This document shows positions 7,500 to 15,124 of a stretch of 24,158 nucleotides of DNA, in pieces. The translations under genes were made by a program, and so were the position numbers. Origin of the DNA: an uncultured Christensenellaceae bacterium (GTDB taxonomy: Bacteria; Bacillota; Clostridia; Christensenellales; MGBC116941); the NCBI GenBank assembly GCA_910585035.1, contig CAJUEF010000010.1, forward strand, positions 27,068 through 51,225. Reading direction: 5' to 3'. The first letter of the stretch is position 1, and every line of letters begins with the position of its first letter. The notes below the pieces were generated by a model that was given only the letters and a program-made list of their open reading frames with translations, was not told the origin of the DNA and made no database searches.

Positions 7500-7653
7500 T
7501 TTTTTCACCTCCGGTAAATTCACTTTTTATAAACAGTTCCCAATCCTCATCATAAAGAATATCTTCAATGTCATCATTAAAGACAATTTCATTTTCAATA
7601 ATATTTTTTATTTCATCATCTATCCAATCGGCGCAGTTATATTCATCAAACAT
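7492..7653 (-). CDS. Highly acidic 53-residue phage protein, function unknown
   Basis: ATG at 7653 has GGAGGTG four bases upstream and overlaps the tailspike stop; the longer frame to 7677 has no ribosome site. Of 53 residues, 18 are Asp or Glu and only three are Lys, so the net charge is about -15, with interspersed aromatic residues (three Trp or Tyr in acidic stretches). There is no membrane segment or Cys pair. The size and charge recall DNA-mimic or small chaperone proteins, but no family is recognised. It is translationally coupled to both neighbours. Confidence 0.65.
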   Translation of the reverse strand: MFDEYNCADWIDDEIKNIIENEIVFNDDIEDILYDEDWELFIKSEFTGGEKNG

Positions 7654-9592
7654 AAAGCACCTCCAATCTGGATGCAAAAGTGCTGTCTAGTTCAAAATAA
7701 TGATTTTTTTCTCCTGTGTTGTCATAAAAAAGTATGCCTTTCGCCGTGCCGGCAATCATTTTGGATATAATCGTCAAAGGCAGCACTATGTTTACAGTTT
7801 CTCCACGCTTTACAGTGCAAACATCACCGTATTCTTCCACATATGAAAATGCGCCTGCGCTGGATGCAACATTGTGCACAAACGCCCTGAGCACTCCGTC
7901 ATAAGCCAGCTGGTCATCTCCCCGCCTTTTAACCGTTACTTTAACCGATTTTATTACCTTTCCGCTAAGAGTGGTTTTTACCGACGCAGTATTAAAAGCA
8001 AGAAAACCGCCGCTTCCTTTTCCCTGTATTATCCTTCCGTTTATCATTTTGCTTCCCGTGTATGTAAATTTTGCACTGGCATTAAATACGGCTGTTTTAA
8101 TTGCGTCTCTTGGCTGCTGGTAGTTTGTGCCAACAGTTCCTCCAATAATATACCCGTCAATTCTGCCGCCATTAGTTTCTTTGCTTATAACATTACCAAC
8201 AGGAACAGTCCCGCTGGCATTTATAACAGCCATGTCATTCGCAATAACCGCAGCTTCATTCCCTTTTCCTTTACAGTCTACAAGATCCAAAAAGCTGCCT
8301 TTTGTGCAGTTAATTGCTATTTGACAGTTGTTTATTTCACAAAGGTTCATATACATCCTAAATGCATCAGATATGTTCACTCCATAAGACGATTGAGCAT
8401 TATTGCTGTCCAAAACACAGCTTGTAAGAGTAAGATAACATGACGGGCCAATTCCCTTTATACAATAAGAATCTCTGGTATAAATATTAAGTCCTCTAAC
8501 AAGAAGGTTATATCCGCTTCCACACATATAGATATGCCCATAAAGGGTGGCACTTTCCCCGAGAATACTAAGCCTTCCGCTTCCGCCATAATTTAAGTCT
8601 ATATCCTCATGATATATTCCGCCGGAAAAATGTAAAATATATGACCCTTTTATATGTAAAGGCACGGCTTTTAGCGCTCTTGCTATGGTTTTAAAAGGCG
8701 CATACGTGCTTAGTCCCGAATTGGAATCCTTGCCTGAGCTGGAATTTATATATATGTTAACTGTTCCGTCTCCATAAAAGTTTCTTTCTGCAATAGTCAT
8801 ATTGGAGCATAATAAGTTGTCAAACCCACTGCCGTCTGTACTCAACACACTTGTGACGTTTCCGTTGCTGTCCCTTATATCCAAATTAAAAGAAGAAGCG
8901 GATATATTAACCGCATTCTCGCTTATGCTTACTCCGCTTCCGTCAATTTCATTAGGGTTTGAGGTATAGCTTGAAACACCCTCGCCTTCTCTGAGATAAA
9001 TTTTGCGAAATCTAAACTCACCTTTTGCCTGTAATTTAATATAGCAGGACACAACGCCGGAAGGAACTGCAAAATCCGCTTTATACTGTTTCCATGTCCT
9101 GCTTGGCTCCAGTGTGCGAAAAAGCATCTGAACTCCACCTGTATCAGACGACTGACCTGAATACTGTCCAAAAACTCCAACATAAACGTCAACATTGCCA
9201 TATCCTTCAAAACCAATAGTATATTTTTTACCCTCTTCAATGCGAATACTCTGCTGCAAAACATAACCGTTATTTACACGCACACATCCGCTTTCTATCG
9301 TTGCCGCCGAGTACAGCCAGCTGTCAAGTCCAAAATTCCAGTTACCGTTTTTAACAAGATTGTCTCCTCCGCCTTTGCCCACAGCTAAAATCAACTCATT
9401 GCTGCTCTGTTCAATAATAGACATCACTTCATCCTCGTCCATCTTGCTCTGAATGATGTTTTGAGCATTCTTATCCAAATCTCTATAGCCAATTCCGCCC
9501 ATAACCTTTAACCATAACTGCTCCAGCTGATCGTTTAAGCTCTTAACAGATAAAGGTGAAAAATCAATAAACCGTTTAAACCCATTACCCAT
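7646..9592 (-). CDS. Tailspike / tail fibre with carbohydrate-binding and parallel beta-helix domains
   Basis: The protein has 648 residues. Residues 1-75 form a helical virion-attachment part. Residues about 78-205 begin NLVKNGNWNFGLDSW and read as a CBM_4_9-like jelly-roll domain. From about 280 the motif GKDSNSGLSTYAPFKTIARA opens a right-handed beta-helix (pectate-lyase-like repeats, about 280-480) with Gly- and Asn-rich turns. A beta-rich C-terminal domain follows. It would bind a surface glycan and possibly cleave it; no catalytic triad can be assigned. The ATG has GAGGAGG eight bases upstream, located within the end of the gp10-like gene. In P22 the tailspike gene lies apart; here it directly follows the hub gene. 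Confidence 0.82.
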   Translation of the reverse strand: MGNGFKRFIDFSPLSVKSLNDQLEQLWLKVMGGIGYRDLDKNAQNIIQSKMDEDEVMSIIEQSSNELILAVGKGGGDNLVKNGNWNFGLDSWLYSAATIESGCVRVNNGYVLQQSIRIEEGKKYTIGFEGYGNVDVYVGVFGQYSGQSSDTGGVQMLFRTLEPSRTWKQYKADFAVPSGVVSCYIKLQAKGEFRFRKIYLREGEGVSSYTSNPNEIDGSGVSISENAVNISASSFNLDIRDSNGNVTSVLSTDGSGFDNLLCSNMTIAERNFYGDGTVNIYINSSSGKDSNSGLSTYAPFKTIARALKAVPLHIKGSYILHFSGGIYHEDIDLNYGGSGRLSILGESATLYGHIYMCGSGYNLLVRGLNIYTRDSYCIKGIGPSCYLTLTSCVLDSNNAQSSYGVNISDAFRMYMNLCEINNCQIAINCTKGSFLDLVDCKGKGNEAAVIANDMAVINASGTVPVGNVISKETNGGRIDGYIIGGTVGTNYQQPRDAIKTAVFNASAKFTYTGSKMINGRIIQGKGSGGFLAFNTASVKTTLSGKVIKSVKVTVKRRGDDQLAYDGVLRAFVHNVASSAGAFSYVEEYGDVCTVKRGETVNIVLPLTIISKMIAGTAKGILFYDNTGEKNHYFELDSTFASRLEVLYV

Positions 9593-9595
9593 TTG

Positions 9596-10942
9596 CTATT
9601 CCTCCTCTACGTCCATGTATAAATCAGGGCTGTCAAGCTCAAAACAGCTGCCGTTATCACCGACTATTTCTACAGTGAACCTGCGCCCCCTTGCTCTTAT
9701 GGGTATCTTGCAATAAGTATACTTATTGGACAGTAGTACATCGTCGGTAAAAGAGCCCTTATCCGTATTAATACAGACCCTAACTCTCCCGCTGCCTCTT
9801 GCCGTCATGCAAAGATACATCACATTTTTCACTTCGCCTTTTCCACCAAGATCATAGTCTCTGCTTTTCCAGTAACAGCTTATCCCCTTATCGCCAAAAA
9901 ACACGCCTGAATTGTATTTGCAAACATACCCGTCCCCGTCAATTATGTACATGCCATCCTTATCAGAAAAAAACTGCTTTACTTTAAATCCTTTTTTCCT
10001 CAATATAACGCCGCTTGTATAGTCATATTCAATTACACAGTCCTCATCCATAGGCAAAAACATATAAAGCTTGCCGTAATAGTCGTGCAGCCTTGCTTCA
10101 TTTATCCTGTTAAAATCAACTCTGTCAAACACAGCCTTTAAACGCTTGTCCTCTATTAGTTTTGCACTCATTCCGTTATAGGCACACAGCCCAAGATGAT
10201 TTAAAAAAAAGCAGGTTTCACCGTTAAACGCAATAGTATGTTTGTTAATACAGCCCACATTTGAATTGATCTTTTCAACGCCAAACTCTCCGGGATAAGT
10301 GCCGTATATCCTGTATAAGCCAAAATCCTTAAATACAACAAGGTCTCCAAACAAAGATTTTATTTCCCTTATCCGTCCCCCGTCCCAGCTTGGTAAATCA
10401 ATATAACCGCTTTCAATATCCACATTCCAGCTCTCCGGCGCAAAGCTGGCAGAGTAATAAACCCTGTCAGGATTTGCAGCGCTCCCTGCCATAAACACCC
10501 TTTCATTATGCAATTCTGTAAATGCAGCAACGGGAGGTCCTCCCCCAAGGGCGCTAACAGTGCTTCCGTTAAACTTTACCGGCACATTTCTGCCGTTGCA
10601 TATAACGGTAATATAAGTGCTGTTCATTTGATAGTTCACCATTGAAAGGGTATCCTTGTCCGTATAATAGCCACTTTTTAAAACCGTGCCTGTTTCCATA
10701 TTCTCAATGTTTCCATTGCGAAAAACAAGCTTCACCATTTTCCCGTCGCTTTTATAGTGGTTAAAATAATGCCTGCATCCAGCGGAATCGTTTATTCTCT
10801 TAAACCCTTTGCAGGATCGTAATATTCCCGCATCTGTTTCCACATTAAAACAGTCAGGAGAATATCCGTCTTTCATTAAATTAGGATAAGAATATAAATC
10901 CAATCCCATAAAAGGGGATAAGCTCATTTTAATTTCAGACAT
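9596..10942 (-). CDS. P22 gp10-like tail hub / packaged-DNA stabilisation protein
   Basis: This 448-residue protein is made of repeated short beta segments like a propeller: VYYSASFAPESW, INSNVGCINKHTIAFNG with FLNHLGLCAYNG, then LYMFLPMDEDCVIEYDY. N-terminal sequences of the type 'GLD..SYPNLMKDGYSPDCFNVETDAG' are common in phage hub proteins that seal the portal. P22 gp10 (about 470 residues) has this position and size. I chose ATG at 10942, inside the preceding gene's end, because GGAAGTGA precedes it at five bases; the TTG at 10957 lacks a site. Assignment rests on synteny and repeat pattern. Confidence 0.62.
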   Translation of the reverse strand: MSEIKMSLSPFMGLDLYSYPNLMKDGYSPDCFNVETDAGILRSCKGFKRINDSAGCRHYFNHYKSDGKMVKLVFRNGNIENMETGTVLKSGYYTDKDTLSMVNYQMNSTYITVICNGRNVPVKFNGSTVSALGGGPPVAAFTELHNERVFMAGSAANPDRVYYSASFAPESWNVDIESGYIDLPSWDGGRIREIKSLFGDLVVFKDFGLYRIYGTYPGEFGVEKINSNVGCINKHTIAFNGETCFFLNHLGLCAYNGMSAKLIEDKRLKAVFDRVDFNRINEARLHDYYGKLYMFLPMDEDCVIEYDYTSGVILRKKGFKVKQFFSDKDGMYIIDGDGYVCKYNSGVFFGDKGISCYWKSRDYDLGGKGEVKNVMYLCMTARGSGRVRVCINTDKGSFTDDVLLSNKYTYCKIPIRARGRRFTVEIVGDNGSCFELDSPDLYMDVEEE

Positions 10943-11477
10943 TTTTATCACTTCCAAATTTATTTTTGATTTTCATTCTCTTTGCTTCCATTAGTTTATT
11001 TAAGCCATTTAAATAGCTGGATAAAAATGCTTCTCCACGTGCCTGCCTTGCTTTGCTCCCCTTTAAAAACATACGGTAAGTGGCATAGTCACTGAGTATA
11101 TAGTGAAAAGCGCAGCTGATTATAGGCTCATCCGTTTCACATTTAAGCTCGCCTGGAATAAATATATACTCCACGTCATAAATTCCATCGTTAATAAAAA
11201 GATACTCACTGTTGCGTGAGTATCTCATTTCAATTCCGTATTTATCAATCACTCTGCTTATTTCATAAAAATCACTGGCAATATCCTTTAATGCTATGCG
11301 GCTATTAACACTTTCACAAGTCACCGTCTTTACAGGTTTTAATTTTGTCACAACCGCATTTATGTATCCTTCGTTAATATACGATAATATTTCACCACCA
11401 AGTTCAAAAACAGTCTGAGTTTCGTCTTTTTCATTCATATTTCTAAGCACAGCCTTTATAAGACCGATAACATTCAT
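10935..11477 (-). CDS. P22 gp4-like head-completion / portal-ring protein
   Basis: This 180-residue, mostly helical protein has N-terminal VIGLIKAVLRNM, then LSYINEGYINAV, a central beta part and a C-terminal helix rich in Lys and Arg. Proteins of this type (P22 gp4, head-tail adaptors) attach under the portal after packaging. The start is ATG 11477, with GGAGGTGA five bases upstream; the GTG at 11486 lies within that ribosome site. It stands between coat and gp10-like genes, as in P22, and overlaps the next gene by eight bases. The family call is by context. Confidence 0.55.
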   Translation of the reverse strand: MNVIGLIKAVLRNMNEKDETQTVFELGGEILSYINEGYINAVVTKLKPVKTVTCESVNSRIALKDIASDFYEISRVIDKYGIEMRYSRNSEYLFINDGIYDVEYIFIPGELKCETDEPIISCAFHYILSDYATYRMFLKGSKARQARGEAFLSSYLNGLNKLMEAKRMKIKNKFGSDKNV

Positions 11478-11535
11478 CCGCTTCACCTCCGCAATTTATG
11501 TTTTCCCTCCCGCCTCCCTGTTTTAATTTATTTTC

Positions 11536-12465
11536 TTATGCGCTTATACCGTGCTCAATTCTAATCATCCACATAGGCTGAAGTATTTTCGCTGCAAATC
11601 CGTCAACCTTCCATCCGACTGTACTTATCTGGTCAAGAGGGTCAGACGTGCCCGCACTGCCTCTTGGCTTTATAATAGATTTTAAATTTCCTCCCTCAAG
11701 CTCAATAACACCGTAAGCATTTTTGCCAAAAACAAGCGTCTGTCCAATATCGCAGGAGGATGCACCGCCCCCGGCAACAACGGCAGCCTGAGTACTCTCC
11801 ACAAAAATAACGCCAAAGAGCTTCCCAATTTCACCGGTAAAAAGCTGCTCGGCATTAGCGTATTTGCTCACATCCTGCCAAACAGGGTCGCTTTGCAAAT
11901 CAAAGGTTGTATTAGGTCCCACAACAGCCACATAATAACCTTTGCCGTCTCTTACAAATTGAGGAGCTTTATTGTTTTTAAGTGTGCGGACAGCTTTGCG
12001 TATTTCCTCAACAGTCAGCACATCGCTTGCCGCCACCAGGTTTCTGGCGCTTTTTTTACCGGCATACTGCACCTTGTCGCCACTAAGAAGCTCATCTCTT
12101 ATAAGGGTGTCAATAGTAAGTCCGCCCTGGTCGCCCATAAGCTCCACACTGTCATTAATAACCGGATCTATTGCAGTAAGGTCAAGCACGTCGGAAACAG
12201 CCACATACCCGCCGTATTGCTTTAAGGCAGCAGTTACCTCTGTCATGGCAAGGGATTGCCCGTCAGGAATAACCCCCTCTGTTAAAGCGTCCTCAACAGC
12301 TTCAAAAGGCGTCCATTTTCTAAACTGAACAACCTTTCCGTTGTTCTTAGGCACAACCACCTTTTGACCGTATTCGTAAAATACCAAATTCGGTTTAGCG
12401 TTAAGCAGCACCTTTCTGTCATAATAAGTCTGTATACTTTGTGATATAGTAGTAGATGTATTCAT
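11536..12465 (-). CDS. Major capsid protein, N4-gp56 family
   Basis: This 309-residue protein resembles the N4-gp56 family of HK97-fold coat proteins. The N-terminal TYYDRKVLLNAKPNLVFYEYGQ, then KNNGKVVQFRKWTPF, the ALKQYGGYVAVSDVLDL segment and the VVGPNTTFDLQSDPVWQDVSKYA stretch near residue 190 are typical (described by position at about residues 13-34, 40-54, 81-97 and 182-204). Length is within the range known for the family. AAGGAG lies eight bases before ATG. The coat gene follows the scaffold gene by 12 bases and is intact. Confidence 0.9.
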   Translation of the reverse strand: MNTSTTISQSIQTYYDRKVLLNAKPNLVFYEYGQKVVVPKNNGKVVQFRKWTPFEAVEDALTEGVIPDGQSLAMTEVTAALKQYGGYVAVSDVLDLTAIDPVINDSVELMGDQGGLTIDTLIRDELLSGDKVQYAGKKSARNLVAASDVLTVEEIRKAVRTLKNNKAPQFVRDGKGYYVAVVGPNTTFDLQSDPVWQDVSKYANAEQLFTGEIGKLFGVIFVESTQAAVVAGGGASSCDIGQTLVFGKNAYGVIELEGGNLKSIIKPRGSAGTSDPLDQISTVGWKVDGFAAKILQPMWMIRIEHGISA

Positions 12466-12477
12466 TGTTTATTCTCC

Positions 12478-12936
12478 TTATAATTCAATACGTTCGCCTC
12501 TGCGAACTCTTTTATCAATTTCTTCAATATCTTTAGCGCTAAGACTGCTTACGTCATAGCCTCCGCTTTTACCCCTTTGCTCCACATGCTCAGGACGTAA
12601 ATTGCGGGATTTAATTCGATCAAGTATCTCCTTTTCAATCTCACGGTATAAATACTCAGGATTGAAATATTCATAAACCTTTCCCATAGGCTCCTTAAAA
12701 CTAAGCATAACTGCAAACATAGGGTTTTTCTCTATTTCTGCAGCTAAATCAAATTCGGGAATAAGCTTTTTCAGTTCTTCCTCCTGAACCTTAATTTCTG
12801 CTAGAAACTCCTCGTCAATTTTCGGAACAGCATCTTTGTCCGCTTCCTGAATGCCCTTTGCAGTTACTCTGCTTAATTCCTCCATTTCACTTGCAGCCTG
12901 AAGATTTTCCTTTTTATCATTCTTTTTTAAATTCAT
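12478..12936 (-). CDS. Probable capsid scaffolding protein
   Basis: This 152-residue, strongly charged, helix-rich protein has no Cys and little aromatic content; Glu and Lys dominate throughout. It sits between portal and coat genes, where scaffold genes usually lie. The C-terminal part DIEEIDKRVRRGERIEL is basic and helical like the coat-binding end of scaffolds. AAGGAG precedes ATG at eight bases. It is smaller than P22 gp8 (about 300 residues). The role rests on position and composition. Confidence 0.62.
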   Translation of the reverse strand: MNLKKNDKKENLQAASEMEELSRVTAKGIQEADKDAVPKIDEEFLAEIKVQEEELKKLIPEFDLAAEIEKNPMFAVMLSFKEPMGKVYEYFNPEYLYREIEKEILDRIKSRNLRPEHVEQRGKSGGYDVSSLSAKDIEEIDKRVRRGERIEL

Positions 12937-13006
12937 TTTCTTTTCTCCTTAAACTTTTTAAGTAAACCGATAGCGGCTTTACCTGCCTACATAAAATCTT
13001 ATCACT

Positions 13007-14563
13007 TTACCTTTCTACATTGTCTTCCAACTTACTCTCCATTTGCTCCGTTCTTGCTCTCACCCATTCCATCGCTCTTTCCCTGCCTTCAAATTCCATC
13101 ATTTCAAGAGCCTCAATTGGTTGCAAAATGCCGTTTCTAAGCAATTCCAAAGCAAGCTCATTTTGATAAAGAGTGCGGTAAGGGGTCTGTTTTTGCACAT
13201 GCACGCTAACGTCAAAATCAATGGCCCTGACGCCGCCGCCATACTGCTCTTTTAAAAGCATATTTCCGCTTAAATAATCATCCTTGCCATCCAGTCTGAA
13301 CATACGGCTTTCCGTGTAGTTTTCACATATCACATCAATAACCATGCGGACCAGCTCTTCAAAACCGTCATATAAGTCGTCAATTATAAGCCTCGAGCGT
13401 TTACTGCCCGCTTCCTGCAACGCCATAATGGCGCTTGCAGCAGTAATGCCGTTTCCGCTCTCTCCCCTGCTGAACATGTTTTGTCCGCTCTCCTCTTTAA
13501 TTGCGGAAAGCTTGTTGTTATAATGAGCCATAACAGCTGGGTTTAAAGGGCTTGGCTGAAACCAGCGCACACTGGAATCATCAATACGTTCACCTCTTAC
13601 AACCTCGGTATTCCAGTCGCAAAGAGCAGCTTCATCCACATCTGCATTTCTGTTTACCAGCAGCTTAACCTTACCGGACATAAGCGCATTTTTGACAATT
13701 ATCTGGTCAAGCTTATCTGCGTATATCTGTAAATTTTTAAATATATCTATTATAGAAAGTCCCGTAATCTTTCCGCCAATAGGATACAGCCTCTCAACAA
13801 TAAAAGGGTATCTGCCATGAGCATAAATGCCTTTTGGAAATTCCCTTTCGCTTGCCTCAAGCAAGGTGTGTCCCGCCAGCCTCGCCATATGAACACATTC
13901 CCTGCCAAGTGTTTTGTCATAGGTTTTATACCAGTATTCAATAAGCATATATTCTTCATCATGCAATCCCCTTTTCCCCTCGCGCACATATGCTTCCGTT
14001 TTAAATTTCGGCGTCTCCTTTGGATATCTGTCCTCAAACCACTGCTTAGGATAAAAGTAATATTTAAAACAAGCCCGTCCAAGCTGAATGTTACTAACGC
14101 TGTCATCCCATAAAAAGCTGTCAATGTCCACATTTTTTATGTTTACATCCCCAAGCCCGCCGTAAAGGCTGGTGTCCCAGTATATCTCCTGTATGCTCAT
14201 GCCCTTTTTAAGCATCTCTCTGCACTTATCGCGATACACCCGTTTGTAGCCTCTGCGCTTTAATATGTATTCAATGTATCTGCCAAGCCTTTCAGCAATA
14301 TTCTCATCTCCCCTTTCCTCACCAAGAATAATAGGCGACGGATAGTTGTCCATAATATCCGCCAGCATATTTTCCAAAGTGGAAAAAATAACAGGCGTAA
14401 CCGGCTGGGGTTCACCTGTTTCCTGTTTTTTTATTCCTTTCCAGTGCTGGGCCTGCCAAAAATTTTCATTGCTCCTGCATTTGTCTTTATATTCCCGCGT
14501 ATCATTATAAAATGTGTCAAACAGCGTATACACGCTGTTTACCCATTGCTCGTCAAATTTCAT
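13007..14563 (-). CDS. P22-like phage portal protein
   Basis: This 518-residue protein forms the dodecameric DNA gate at one capsid vertex. The N-terminal DTREYKDKCRSNENFWQAQHW, PVTPVIFSTLENMLADIMDN and VDIDSFLWD stretches (about residues 19-39, 54-73 and 144-152) and the 'ITAASAIMALQEAGSKR' segment near 380 match podovirus P22-type portals. It is somewhat shorter than P22 gp1 (about 725), which carries a long C-terminal barrel. I chose ATG at 14563 because GGAGG is six bases before it; the ATG at 14569 touches that ribosome site. It overlaps the small terminase stop. Confidence 0.85.
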   Translation of the reverse strand: MKFDEQWVNSVYTLFDTFYNDTREYKDKCRSNENFWQAQHWKGIKKQETGEPQPVTPVIFSTLENMLADIMDNYPSPIILGEERGDENIAERLGRYIEYILKRRGYKRVYRDKCREMLKKGMSIQEIYWDTSLYGGLGDVNIKNVDIDSFLWDDSVSNIQLGRACFKYYFYPKQWFEDRYPKETPKFKTEAYVREGKRGLHDEEYMLIEYWYKTYDKTLGRECVHMARLAGHTLLEASEREFPKGIYAHGRYPFIVERLYPIGGKITGLSIIDIFKNLQIYADKLDQIIVKNALMSGKVKLLVNRNADVDEAALCDWNTEVVRGERIDDSSVRWFQPSPLNPAVMAHYNNKLSAIKEESGQNMFSRGESGNGITAASAIMALQEAGSKRSRLIIDDLYDGFEELVRMVIDVICENYTESRMFRLDGKDDYLSGNMLLKEQYGGGVRAIDFDVSVHVQKQTPYRTLYQNELALELLRNGILQPIEALEMMEFEGRERAMEWVRARTEQMESKLEDNVER

Positions 14564-15095
14564 CCTCATCCTCCCTCACAATTCCCGTTATAACATTTAT
14601 AACCCGGTTAGCTCCATTTTCTCTAACGTTTAATTTCTGTTCTTCAACAAACCGTTTCCAAGCATCAATACCAAACAAATCAAAGAATTTTTCCAGCTTT
14701 TCAAGAGCCTTTGTCTTGTCCAGCAGCTTTATTTTTCCTCCGGAAGCTGAAACGCTCACTTCTTCAATAAGCTGCCCGTCCACCTGGTCACAGTCTTTTA
14801 AATAAACATAACTGCCCTTTTTACCGTCCTTAGTGTAATTACCAAACTCCACATAATCCGTTATATCAGCAAAAGCAATACGAATGTAAAGTTCCAGCAC
14901 ATCTCGCCCATTTACAAACAGTTCGCCCATCATCTCTTCCCGAAGCCTGTCAATTTCCTTTTTCACTTCTTTATTTTTAAGAAGCTCATATCCATATTTA
15001 TCTTTGTATCCTGCCCTTTTGGCAGCACGTCTTGCATTAAAATCCTGTAAATAAAAAAGGCAAAACTTCTTTTGCCTGTCGCTTAATCCCGCTAT
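14553..15095 (-). CDS. terS: Terminase small subunit with apparent ATA start codon
   Basis: The protein matches small terminases of the Terminase_2/XtmA type. From the presumed start it reads (M/I)AGLSDRQKKFCLFYLQDF, then NARRAAKRAGYKDKYGYELL (HTH region), and the C-terminal FADITDYVEFG. It has 180 residues, a normal length. In frame, a stop codon (15096-15098) lies immediately before ATA at 15093-15095, and GGGGGTGA (15102-15109) is six bases upstream of that ATA. The only other start is GTG at 14966, which would cut away the whole DNA-binding domain. So either ATA starts the protein, ATG mutated to ATA and the gene is crippled, or the base is a sequencing error. It follows the large subunit gene, the reverse of the usual order. 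Confidence 0.75.
   Translation of the reverse strand: MAGLSDRQKKFCLFYLQDFNARRAAKRAGYKDKYGYELLKNKEVKKEIDRLREEMMGELFVNGRDVLELYIRIAFADITDYVEFGNYTKDGKKGSYVYLKDCDQVDGQLIEEVSVSASGGKIKLLDKTKALEKLEKFFDLFGIDAWKRFVEEQKLNVRENGANRVINVITGIVREDEDEI
15058..15077 (-). other. Terminator-like hairpin inside the start of terS
   Basis: On the minus strand AGGCAAAA and TTTTGCCT form a perfect eight-pair stem with loop GAAG, followed by TTTTTTATTT. It covers about codons 7-13 of terS. It may act as an attenuator lowering transcription beyond terL, or be a by-product of the conserved RQKKF coding sequence. Confidence 0.35.
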
Positions 15096-15124
15096 TTATC
15101 TTCACCCCCGTATTTTTACTTATA

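Noticed and set aside
7874..8443. 189-codon plus-strand frame opposite the tailspike gene
   Set aside because: It lies wholly within the well-supported tailspike frame, has no ribosome site, and its product is a low-complexity antisense of beta-helix codons.
8929..9264. 111-codon minus-strand frame inside the tailspike gene
   Set aside because: It overlaps the tailspike in another frame, with no ribosome site and no family pattern.
14520..14539. Eight-pair hairpin (AACAGCGT/ACGCTGTT) in the portal gene start
   Set aside because: It is short, has no T-run, and lies inside coding sequence with no positional link to a regulatory site; likely coincidental.
15103..15105. GTG as an alternative terS start
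   Set aside because: It is in the wrong frame and reaches a stop after 22 codons; it is also part of the ribosome site. A +1 shift would be needed to join terS.
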